NCBI GenBank assembly: GCA_950022295.1
Contig: OX465600.1
Location: 9,114,001-9,178,000, forward strand
Direction of reading: 5' to 3'
Length of the DNA stretch: 64,000 bases
Origin: Bromus sterilis
Taxonomy: Eukaryota; Streptophyta; Magnoliopsida; Poales; Poaceae
In this document: positions 54,044 through 64,000 of the stretch, piece by piece
How positions within the stretch are numbered: position 1 is the stretch's first letter
How the letters are laid out: each line of letters starts with the position of its first letter
Program-made: the position numbers and the translations under genes
The notes under the pieces: generated by a model
What the model was told of the DNA's origin: nothing
Seen by the model: the letters and a program-made list of their open reading frames with translations, nothing else
Databases searched by the model: none

Positions 54044-54340
54044 AGATGTACATGTAACATATAGTTTGACTCGGAGATCGAGTACCACTATGCTACATGT
54101 AATAGATAGTATGCCTCGGAGAGTACCACTATATATGCATGAAGATCGATCTTCATGCATACGTACTACTTAATTTGCGATCTTATGCAATTACATGTGT
54201 TATATTATATGCACCAAGTTGCTATGCATCACCTTTATCTTCATGTACTACCTAAACCCAAACGCGCAGCAGGCGCATCGACGCGATATGAAACGGTCCG
54301 ATACCCCTAAACCCCTCCTTAAAACCCTAAACCCTGAATT

Positions 54341-54557
54341 AACCCTTGGTACCGGTTCGTATTACAAACCGGTACCAAAGCTCCTTTGGCCTGCGCACTC
54401 TCCTGGACGCCCACGTGGAGGCCCCTTTAATACCGGTTCGCAAGGAATCGGTACCAAAGGGGGGGGGTGGCTTTTGTACCGGGCCTTTTGTACCGGTTGC
54501 TTAACCGGTACAAAAGGCCCTCTCAAACCGGTATTGAAGAGCGATTTTCTACCAGTG
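54341..54557. repeat. CACTA 3' subterminal repeat array and terminus
   Basis: Eight related words occur in both orientations (GGTACCGGTTCG, AAACCGGTACCAAAG, AATACCGGTTCG, AATCGGTACCAAAG, TTTGTACCGG twice, AACCGGTACAAAA, AAACCGGTATTGAAG), then the terminus TTTTCTACCAGTG. This is the expected binding array for CACTA-encoded proteins. Confidence 0.85.
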
Positions 54558-55051
54558 TGAAGACCTAGAGCTCTTTTGAGGAGGCTCATCATTGGAATAT
54601 ACAAGCCAAGTTTTTAGTGTGAAGGGTCCCCACATAGCTATATGCATGTATGATGATCTCTATGGAGTACAAGGGAAGAGGATGAAGTACTAGTGTGGAT
54701 CTCTCAAAAGGAATAGTAGTGTGCCCCCTTCTCTCTTTTTATTGTTCTTTTTCTATTTTTTCTATTTTTTTGTATTTTTTTGGTGGCCTCAATGGCTCTT
54801 TCTATTTCTTTCATTTGTCCTCTTTGGGATCTTTTCCTCACTTTAGGGGCAACACTCTATATTTTACAAGAATATAGGAGATCTTTCACACTTTACGAAG
54901 GTACTCACATAAAGAAAATGTAACTATCATGATGCAAATGTATGCCTCTGCCAGGGTAGCAGGATATGCAATGATACTAGCGCGTCATGTAGCAATGATT
55001 AGGGCAAGGTCCAACTAGCATGTGGCTCATCGATCAAGCAAGTAGCATGTA
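54558..55051 (-). mobile_element. Gypsy element A: internal-region fragment
   Basis: From TGAAGACCTAGAGCTC onward this stretch matches 60783-61215 of element B base for base with scattered changes (GAGGAGGCTCATC, CCCACATAGCTATATGCAT, GTGGATCTCTCAAAAGGA, CTCTTTGGGATCTTTTCCTC). It is the same non-coding region that lies inside the 3' LTR, so LTR A and this piece were one element before the CACTA insertion. About 645 bp of internal sequence that should lie between them is missing. Confidence 0.8.
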
Positions 55052-58000
55052 TGTGACGCCCCTAAAATCAATCCATGTACAGTAATCATACACGCAGGAT
55101 ACACGACTGAGATTAGGGTGCCACGGTGAGAATATCACAGAACAACACTAAACACAAAATGATAAACAAATATGTTACAATAAAGGGGGCCGCGCAGACC
55201 CGAATACATAAGTTATACAAACCATAATATCTGAGTACAGACATAGTTAGTCAAGTTTTGCCTTAAGAAGGCTAGCACAAATAACATCAGAGATACAGAT
55301 CGAAAAGGCAAGGCCTCCTGCCTGGGAGCCTCCGAAACTACTCCTGGTCCTGGTCAGCGGGGGTATCGACGTAGTAGTAACCGCCTCCGGGGTACTCCTG
55401 CTCCTGGGCTCCAACGTCGACTGCAGCGGCCGATCAGGCAAAACATAAAGGGGGAAATAAAGCAAAGGTGAGTATCTAGCATACCCGTGAGTCTTACGTC
55501 CGCTACTAAGCATTATGCATGGTATCAAATGGAAAGGGAGGCTGTATATAGTGGACTGCAAGATAGAAATGAGAATAAGGGTAAGAAGCTAGGCCTATCG
55601 AAGACTAGCATCTTCTGACGTGTCTTGCAGCATGAGAAGAGAAACAGCCAACAGTTCACTAACATGAATGTAATAACAATGCAGCAGAAGTTGCTGCAAC
55701 ATTGTATAATAGTAAGTTGTAATGATTAATAATAATAATGCCTCCGAGTTCCCTTCCTCGACTCCCTGCGAGGAAGAAGACCCGGAACCATACAGTTTAA
55801 TAGTAGTAGTTTCTAGTGGTAGGATCCAGCTTCAGCATAAAGCGTCTTGTTACCGTGGACACGACTATTCGAATAGATTAATCTTCCCTGCAGGGGTGCA
55901 CTGGTGTGACTCTACGACGCTCGGATCTCCAGGGTGGCGTACACCTTGTTAGGGAACACCCCACCTAAGCTATCCGGCACAAAGTAGCCCATCCTTCGAC
56001 AATCAACAGAGAGGTCATCCGCCGGACTATATCCTATGTACGCCGGGCTTTGGACCCTAACCCGAACGTACTCCTGCACGGTGCGTGACTGGCCGGTGAA
56101 GAAAAATCAAAGAAAATACAAATACACCGCTCGAGCAAGAGAAGACAACACCACTTCCCGGCAATCAGCCCGCGATACTGCTGACGTATGAAGACCCTCG
56201 AACGAGACTACGATGCAGGGGAGCCCACACTCCTTATCCCCCGTGTAGGTAGTGCGTACAAGCCAAAAGGCTACTCAAGACATCCGCCGAACCATTTAGC
56301 ATTTTAATTAACCTGCGTGACAACCATTATCGTTGCCTCGACTTAACTGACCCGCGGTCAACGACAGCAGTCAGGACCACCAGTACATCGATGCCTGCCC
56401 TATCGTCCCACCAAGTCACTGCGGTTACCAACAAGGTGAACCGTCTCCTTACCTTGTCTCGCGTTTTCTCTTGGTAGAGCTCGAATTTTCGTAATTTGGT
56501 AACTCTCGCGAGATACGAGCACGGGCCAAGCATGCCAGTAACGTCGGTCGTACCCTCCCTGTCGTTCCCGACGCAATACCGCTCGCGGGCACCGTTGGGT
56601 CGCCCGACTTCTTACCTTTAAGGACAACCGGAGTCAGGTACCTAGAGCGGCTATATAGAGTCATCATCGAGTGGAGTACAAGGATTACTCCTTGATAGCT
56701 CACACTTGAAGGTGGCTCGGCAGAGCCGAGCTAGGGGGGCCTTAGGCGGTGTCTGCATTGTACCGTACCTGTGCAGTTGTTTATATTGTATCCGTGTTCA
56801 CTCCCAGAGCGATCACGACCCGCTATCTAATCCTAGCTAACAATGCGCAGGGCTCACTGCTGAATAATGCATAAGTAATAATAGGCAGCATAGGATAAAG
56901 GAAAGGTACATCAAGGGGCGACAAAATCAGGCTATGCAATTGAATAGGATTGTAATCGTAGCAGCAACAGTAACAATGCCTAGTGCAAGAAAGTACGGAA
57001 AGGTAGGCGATATCTGGGGAAGAGAATGGCTCTGCTTGCCTGGTAGCTCGACGGTAGGGGTAGGGTCGTCGACGAAGTAGTCGTACCCAGCAGCGGTGTA
57101 GTCAACGGCAGTCTCGGGGTTTACCGGAGATTAAGGGGGGGGAGGGAACAGTAAATACACAGCAATAATATACAAACATATGCATGACATGACAGATGAA
57201 ATGTTTACGGGGTTCTAACGCAGTGCAATGTGTGATGCTCGGAGCGGAAAATTATCCGGGGATGAATTACCAGCTCCGGGTGATTACCGGACAGGGTGTC
57301 CGGGAGGGGGGAAGATCATGCCGGAGGTGTCGTGGACATCCGACACACGTGTGGATGGTGTATCCGGGTTAGTTGATCTATTCCGAACAACTTTTGTGTT
57401 CTGAATAAATTCATCCGGATACTTTGACAGTACCGGACAAATCATCGGACAGACGGCCCGGGAGGGGGGGGTGTCGATGTTCGTTGTGTTAGAGGGGGGT
57501 GGTAGACCAACGGATAGCGTATTCGTATTTGTTGTACTCCCTCCGTTCCTTGATATAAGGTGTATAATTTTCTTAAAAAAGTCAAACTTAACGAACTTTG
57601 ACCAAATTTGTAGATAAATATATCGATATAAATTATACCAAAATAGTATCATCAGATTCATCTTGAAATATATTTTCATATTGTATTTATTAAATATCAT
57701 AGATGTTGATATTTTTTGCTACAAATTTGGTCGAAATTGAAAATGTTTGAATTTTTTAAGAAAACTATACACCTTATATCAAGGAACGGAGGGAGTATTT
57801 TTTTGATCAGTTTTCATGTATAAAGTTTTTGAATCTGACTTACGGTTTAAAAGATATTCAATTTTAAAGTTTTAATTCAATTTTTAAATCATTTCTACAA
57901 TTATTTTTAATAATAAAACAGAGACATTATCCACAACAGTTTGACTGGTCAAACCTGACAGTGGGTCCCACATGTCAGTGACCCAATTTTTATAAATCAA

Positions 58001-58524
58001 ATTTTATAAAAAAACGGTGAGGTGGCCCACATGTCATGCACACATCAATATTTCATTTAATAAAACAATTATCTCAGGGGGGCCCATGTGTCATACACTA
58101 TAAGCTAATAACCCAGTTAATTTTCTTTTAATAGGCCAGGGCCCACTAGTCAACGACATGAGGGGGGTTTTCTCCTGTTTAGCAACTTGATTAGGCACTA
58201 ATCATGGGCGGACCTACTGGCCAGTGAGGGTGAGAGGGGGTTAAGCCCCACGGCTGTTTGCAGCGACGCCGGCGACGGGCGTGCCACGGCGGCGAAGCTT
58301 CCGGCCGGCTCCGGCGACCAAAACGCGCGCGACAGGGTGGAATCGAACGCTAACCGAACCGCGCATCGATGGGTGCTCGAAGTTTTCTACGGGTTGGCCT
58401 GAGGCCGCGGTGGCGAGCAACCAGGCGGCGGCACGGCGTCTGGGCCACGGTTCCATGCGCTAGGGGAGGGGGAATGACCGTAGGCTCACCGTGGAGCACG
58501 TCGGGGAGGCAGCGGGCTCGGGGG
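55052..58524 (-). mobile_element. Second long LTR (LARD-like), truncated by element B
   Basis: It begins TGTGACGCCCCTAAAATC after the 5-mer ATGTA. Read on the minus strand it shares ordered words with the 764-5041 solo LTR (CACCCCTGCAGGG, then GTGTCCACGGTAA), so it is a related long LTR in opposite orientation. It is at least 3.5 kb. A GC-rich, promoter-like block occupies 58240-58520, where gypsy element B interrupts it. The missing end lies beyond the window. The short frames in it (for example 57284-57700) are not genes. Confidence 0.7.
57538..57795. mobile_element. Stowaway MITE inside the long LTR
   Basis: The left end is CTCCCTCCGTTCCTTGATAT, then AAGGTGTA. The right end is TACACCTTATATCAAGGAAC, then GGAGGGAG. 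TA flanks both sides. Confidence 0.92.
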
Positions 58525-60137
58525 TGATGGCTTCTCGCCCTTCGTTGGTTACCCTAAGTGGAAGGTTAAGATGTAGCGCAACAGCAAGTTTCCCTCGGTG
58601 AAGATACCAAGGTTTGTCTCCAGTAGGACTCCAGAGATTATAAGTAGGTGTCAGCGGCGCGACTGACGTGGACCTGCACACAGACACAGATAACTTTGTT
58701 CTCAACGAAGTTCAGAGAGGTTGTCAATCTCTCCGGTCTTGTTGTACACAAAGGGTAAAATACAAGGGATAATGATAGCAATTGAAAGTAAAAGCAGAAA
58801 AGTAAAGATAGCGTGGAAACAGTAATAAGGATATGGACCGGGATACGTGATGTTCGCTAGTGATGTCTCTCTCCTAAAAGACGATAAAACTGCTATGCGA
58901 GGTAAACAAATTACAGAAGGGCAATTGACAGGATTATGAACGCACCGCAATTCTAACTATGCTACAAAAGAAAGGAAGAGGCTCAAAAGCACGGGCAGTA
59001 CGCCAAAATAAGTAGACCGTAATCCAACTGCATCTACTACTAATTATCCACCTTGAGATATCTATCCAGAACATCTCGCTGGTATTAAGTTGCAAGCCCC
59101 ACCCAAAGTGTAAACCCAAAGCAACAGACAACTGCATTAAAAAGAATCTTGCGTAAAGTAAGCAATCCTTGCAACCGCGGTTACAAGCACCGTTGTTTTC
59201 CCCCTTGTGGCAACAGCACATCCCCTAGACTCATGTTTCTGTCACTCAAGCGTGCCATCGGGGGGCATGAACCCACAATCGAGCATAACGTTCCCTCTTG
59301 GAGTCACTACCTACTACTTGGCCAAAGCAATAAACAACAACGGAGAATATGCAAGAATTACTTAGGAACAAAAATATAAGAGATAAAAACCAAATATATT
59401 ACTCTATCACAATCTGAACATAATCTCATAATCCATCAGATCCCATCAAACTCAGCATATCAATAGCAGAAAGATTACAAAAGTGCCTCGATCATGTAGG
59501 GCAGCTCACGAGGTCTAAACCATGAAGAACAAAGAGGAGAGGAGAACATCACATGGCTACTGATCACGGACCCATGGTCCAAGGAAAACTACTCACGAGA
59601 CATCCGGGGAGCATCCACGGTGGAGAGGAGACTCCCGGAGGTCAATCCTCCCTCCGACAGGGTGCCGGGAAGAGGTCTTCTGGTGCTCCCGATCTTGGAA
59701 GCGCGGCGGCGGCGGAACAGAGGCGAGTTTGCGAAATAGGGTTCTGTCTTCGGAGTTTCCCCGTGACGGAGAATAAATAGGCGAAGGGGGGCAGCCAGAG
59801 GTGGACCAAGGGCCCCAGGCGCGGCCAAGGGTGGGGCCACGCCGGGTGGCCGCCTGTGCCCCCCTGGCTCCCCTCTGGCCCCTCTCGGGCTCTTCGCAAA
59901 GCTTCTTGTACGCTGATTTTTCCTGTATTTTTCCCGGATTTTTTCTGGCACTTTTTATATGGGGGAAAACTGAAATAGAAAAATAGCACAAAACAGGAAC
60001 TGGCACTGGGGTGCACTGAGTTAATAGGTTAGTCCAAATATTATCAAAAGTGTATGAAAGTGTATCTAGATCATAGCAATATCACACAAAACATGCATGG
60101 AGCAAGCAGAAATTATAGATACGTTTTGGACGTATCA
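58525..60137 (-). mobile_element. Gypsy element B: 3' LTR (1613 bp)
   Basis: On the minus strand the LTR starts TGATACGTCCAAAACGTATC at 60137 and ends with the complement of TGATGGCTTCTCG at 58525. The purine stretch AAGCTTGGGGATGT just inside (60138-60151) is the polypurine tract. Element B continues to the right end of the window and lies inside the long LTR of 55052-58524. The left flank is GGGGG, so any target duplication must be checked outside the window. The family resembles Triticeae Sabrina/WHAM-type gypsy elements. Confidence 0.85.
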
Positions 60138-62976
60138 ACATCCCCAAGCTTAATTCTTGCTCGTCCTCGAGTAGGTAAATGATAACAGCATAATTACTGT
60201 GGTGACATGCTAGCAACCATATAAGAACTTTGAAAAGTAAAGCAATCAAGGTTAGAGATTCAATTCAAGTCATAACAAGCAAGAGTCTATATTAGCATTG
60301 AAACAAGTAACAAAAGAACATTAGGTGCAAGAGCTCTCGCTGTCCGTGACTCGAATGTCTCCAAATGGTGTTTGTGTGCAAGAAGGGGGATTGGGAATAC
60401 GAGAAAAAAGTATTTTTGTGTTGAGAACTCAATGTACTAAATTTTCACACTTGGTCCTCTTTGGAATCTTATCTTGACTCATCCCCAGACCACTAGCCAG
60501 GTACAAGTCAATTTGATCCACTCCTTTTTGATATTTTGAGCACTCATGCAATGGATGAGCGTAAGCACGAGAGTTGACACTTAGGATGGCAAAGAGAGAA
60601 GTACGGAGGAGGAAGACAAAAAGGATGAGAAAGGCTCACATCAATGAGGACAATCATAGGCAAAAGATGCCAAATGATAGATATGATGTGAGGAGTAGGG
60701 ATTGCCATGCAACGGATGCACATACGAGCTAGGAAGCTCTCAATTGGAACCAATGGGGGTGCATCTAACTTGCTCGCTCATGAAGACCTAGAGCTCGTTT
60801 GAGGAGGCTCATCCTTGGAATATGCAAGCCAAGTTCTATAGTGTGAAGGTCCCCACATAGCTATATGCATAATGATCATCTCTATGGAGTACAAGGATAT
60901 AAAGGGAGTACTAGTGTGGATCTCTCAAAAGGATAGTAGTGTTGCCCCTTTCTCTCTTTTTATTTATTTTTTCTCCTTTTCTATTTTTTTGTATTTTTTT
61001 GTGGCCTCAATGGCTCTTTCTATTTAACTCTCATTTGTCCTCTTTGGGATCTTTTAATGTGTCCACTTTGGGATCTTTTCCTCACTTAAGGACAACACTC
61101 TATTTTACAAGAAGGTAAAGGAGATCTTGCACACTTTACAAGGTACTCAAAATCATAAAGAAGATGTAACTATCATGATGTATGCAATGTATGTTGCTGC
61201 CAGTGTAGCAGGAACATGTATGACATGAAGATCAAGTCATGAAGAGGTGTAAGTTGCATGGAAATATAACTCGGAAAGGCTATGGAAATGCCTTGATAGG
61301 TAGGTATGGTGGCTGTTTTGAGGAAAGATATAAATACACTTATGATGACAGAGCGTATCATGCCAAGAGTTTGGAAGTACCGGCGAAGGTGGACACCAAC
61401 TCTCGGAGTGAGAAGAAGGCAATGCACGGCACGGAAGAGGCTAGCAAAATATGGGAAGGTGGAAGTGTCAACTTTCAATACTTACATTAGTCCGAAGAAC
61501 TCATGCACTTATTATCGGTAACTCTCAACCTAATAAGGAGGTTCACAAAGAGACAAGTACCCCGAGGAGGAGTGTATGGGGGTTTGGTTATCCTTGCGCA
61601 TCCTCGACTCATGGTACGTGAGTGTTCTCTGATATTCGATCCCTCCAAAGATTAGTGATCCATCTAGTAGCTAGAGTTCTCAACTAGTTTTGTAGGTTTT
61701 GAAAATACACACGGATTGCCCAAAATATGACACCTATCACTAATAGGCTAGAGCTCTTGACACCAAAAGTTCAAACATTACTCATATCAATACCTCAAAA
61801 CTATTGCAAGTTACTACTAGAAGAAAATAGTAACCTCAATTACCTACTCTCAAGACAAGACACAACTCAGTGCAACAACCAAATCTCTTTAACAAGATAA
61901 ACATGAAAACTAAAAAGAGTTCCAGCAACAAACTAAACAAAATCCAAGGCTCTTGCTAAAGACAAACTAAGACTAAGACTAAACATGGCAGTAGCTATGA
62001 AAAGATAAAAAACACACAACAACAAAAAGATAAGCAGGAAAAATCCTATGATGTGTTCTAAATTTTGAAAGTGGAGCGTGTTTATCTCCCACACAAAGTA
62101 AGAAAGGATCTAACTTGTTACGAACAGCAAGCAAATCTAAAGAAAACTAAAAACAAAGCCTAAGAGCGAGACGCTCCAAGCATAGCACATAACGCATGAA
62201 GTGATAAAAATATAGTGAGACGAAGGACGAACTGATGATTGTTGATGGAGAAGGGGATGCACGGGGGCATCCCCAAGCTTAGACGCTTGAGTATCCTTGA
62301 ATATTTGTTGGGGATGCATGGGGGCATCCCCAAGCTTGAGCGCTTGACATTCCTGGATCTTCTTTCATCATCTTCCATCGCACACTTGAAAACTCCCTTC
62401 ATACATAACTCATCATAAGCTGACTAGAGAGGTTAGTACCCTTAATAAATAATTTTTCCCACTGGATATAAAGATAATCTTGAATAGCTAATGTTTCTCA
62501 AGAGTGCCAAAAAGTTTTTGCAAATAAAAAGCAAGCTTAAGGTTTGCAAAATTTAGGAGAGACAAAACATGGCAGAATCTGTGAAAAACAGAACAGCAGG
62601 TAGTAAAGAATTTTTTAGGGATACTTATGCAACTCAAATAAAAAAACTCAGAACATACGGAAGTTTCGTAATTGTATAGATCATACTGTGTAAAAATTTC
62701 AGCCCAAAAAGATGAACTGGGATTTTCCTGGAATTTTTCTGGTCACGAGGACAGAATCTGTTTCCTGGACAGCATGTCACAACTTTTACTTCCCTTGCCG
62801 TAAGAGGCTATAACTTGGCACAAAACTGAAAAATAAAGATACAATGATGTTGCTACAGTAGTAACAATCATAAAGACACAACAAAAAGAAAAAAGAAAAA
62901 CCTAAATTCGTTGCGGGCTGCCTCCCGAAAGCGCTTTCTTTTATGCCTTTAAGCTAGGTATGATGCAAAAGAAGAA
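60138..62976 (-). mobile_element. Gypsy element B: non-coding internal region
   Basis: Almost 2.8 kb between the protease frame and the polypurine tract has no reverse transcriptase, RNase H or integrase. It contains a repeated AAGCTTGGGGATGCCCC unit (complement at 62250-62280 and 62311-62342) and a segment (60783-61215) shared with element A. The short frames are not supported. This layout marks a non-autonomous element that needs enzymes from elsewhere. Confidence 0.75.
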
Positions 62977-64000
62977 TCAAGTTTTATGAAGAGAAAGAGA
63001 ATAACTAGCCCGAGTAACGAACTCAAAAGGTAACTTGATTTTCTTTCTAGGGAAGTGTTCCATCCCCTTTTTGATAGGAATTGGAATTTTATATTCCCCT
63101 CTTTCATGTCAATAACCGCACCAACAGTGCGAAGAAAAGGACGTCCCAAAATAATTGGACACAAAGGTTCACACTCTATATCCATAACAATAAAATCAAC
63201 AGGAACATAGTTGTCATTGACAATGATAAGAACATCGTCGATCTTCCCCAAAGGTTTCTTTACGGAAGAATCAACAAGACGAACGCCAAAAGAACAAGGC
63301 TCAAAGGGCTTCAATTCAAACATATCAAATATTCTTTTGGGCATAACGGAGGTACTAGCTCCAACATCACATAAAGCATAGCAAGAGAAGTTATTTAATT
63401 TAATTTTGATCATAGGGTCCCAACCATCATCTAGCTTCCTAGGTATGGAGGCTTCTACTCTAAGCTTCTCCTCCCTAGCTTTGATGAGAGCATTTGTGAT
63501 ATGCTCCGTGAAGGCAAGATTAAGTGTGCTAGTGTGGGGGTCTCTAGACATTTTTTGTAATAAGCTAATAACTTCTGAGAGGGTGCAACTATCAAAGGTG
63601 ATAGTAGTGTCATCTAGGCTCACTTGTTTGAAACCCTCTATGTTCATAGGAGTTTCTTTTTCTACGGTTGAGGTATTAGCATCACCATTAATAGGTCCAA
63701 CGGGACTAGGAGTGCATTGGGTGCTAATAGTTTGAGTGTCCTCAACAATTTGGATAGTGGAAACTATGTGGTGTGTAGGAAGGCTCTTAATTCTATCCTC
63801 TTCCTCTTTTTATCTAGCCCATCTTTCTTTAAGTTTAGCCATCATCCTAATATTTTCATTAATTTGTAATTGGATAGCATTAATAGGAGTGGCCTTATTC
63901 TCCTCAAGGGGAGAGGTTCTAATTTTGAGCATCTCAATATCAAGGGCTAAGCTTTCTACCTTCAAAGAGAGATTATCTATTTTAGCTAATTTCTCCTCTA
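62977..64000 (-). pseudogene. Gypsy element B: gag-like and retropepsin polyprotein, partial
   Basis: The minus-strand frame enters at the window edge with a gag-like helical region, then MNIEGFKQVSLDD and the aspartic protease region: SIPRKLDDGWDPMIKIKLNN, ALCDVGASTSVMPKRIFDMF (active-site D-V-G-A-S), KPLGKIDDVLIIVNDNYVP and CPIILGRPFLRTVGAVIDMK. Two lesions are seen: an in-frame TAA at 63810-63812 (the context suggests Glu) and a 1-base shift near 63075, after which another frame continues to a stop at 62977-62979. No polymerase domains follow. In an intact relative the protease would process the gag-like protein. Confidence 0.85.

Larger units (their letters stand above)
45036..54557 (+). 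mobile_element. CACTA (En/Spm) transposon, 5' end deleted
   Basis: The right end is intact: TTTTCTACCAGTG at 54545-54557, the complement of the CACTGGTAGAAAA terminus, followed by TGA. The last 220 bp hold eight copies of a GGTACCGGTT/AACCGGTAC-type motif in both orientations, the usual subterminal transposase-binding array. It encodes two genes, a TNP2-type transposase and a second protein with a Ptta/En-Spm domain and a Ulp1 protease domain. No CACTG terminus or subterminal array exists on the left, where sequence goes straight from a gypsy LTR into intron-like DNA. The whole element is Caspar-like by motif, inferred only. Confidence 0.85.

Noticed and set aside
60960..61030. Simple T-rich tract as a terminator
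   Set aside because: It is part of the non-coding internal region shared by gypsy elements A and B.

Overview
The window looks like nuclear DNA of a Triticeae grass (wheat, Aegilops or barley group). There are only three convincing host genes in 64 kb. The rest is mostly nested transposable elements: Stowaway and Tourist MITEs, Mutator, PIF/Harbinger, CACTA and mariner elements, very long gypsy LTRs, a LINE-like insertion and a TRIM-like element. The species is inferred from this element mix, not from any marker. All family names are from memory of motifs and are not database hits.

Host genes: an intronless F-box gene (8067-9116, minus); a gene for a Cys/His-repeat protein usually annotated 'WRKY19-like' or 'loricrin-like' (30323-32224, plus, with a long intron-containing leader from about 28400); and a second F-box gene (32779-33918, plus), a paralogue of the first in opposite orientation about 24 kb away.

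Layout. 1-5046: unassigned DNA carrying a 4.3-kb solo LTR. 5047-13300: MITEs, the first F-box gene, and an A-rich block that may be an old Mutator-like element. 13300-16000: a Mutator-type MITE and a solo gypsy LTR. 16000-20640: duplicated AT-rich sequence, a Harbinger MITE, a Harbinger transposase remnant and a Tourist MITE. 20678-22036: a GC-rich Mutator-like element with a perfect 9-bp target duplication. 22300-25850: a tandem duplication, a MITE, a TRIM-like element and another possible TIR element. 26275-28340: a complete but dead PIF/Harbinger element. 28340-33918: the gene island. 33879-36963: a 3.1-kb mariner-like element that inserted inside the stop codon of the second F-box gene and carries a PPR gene fragment and a transposase remnant. 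37054-41490: a LINE-like insertion, an RNase H fragment, and MITEs nested in one another. 41817-64000: a nest in which gypsy element A (3' LTR at 43400) was hit by a CACTA element (to 54557) and by a second long LTR (55052-58524), which was in turn hit by gypsy element B (58525 to beyond the window end).

The most notable observation is the mariner insertion. It split the TAA stop of the F-box gene exactly after TA, so the reading frame now runs 13 codons into the element's own terminus. The same element has picked up at least one host gene piece. No bacterial-type operon, CRISPR array, rRNA gene or convincing tRNA gene was seen.
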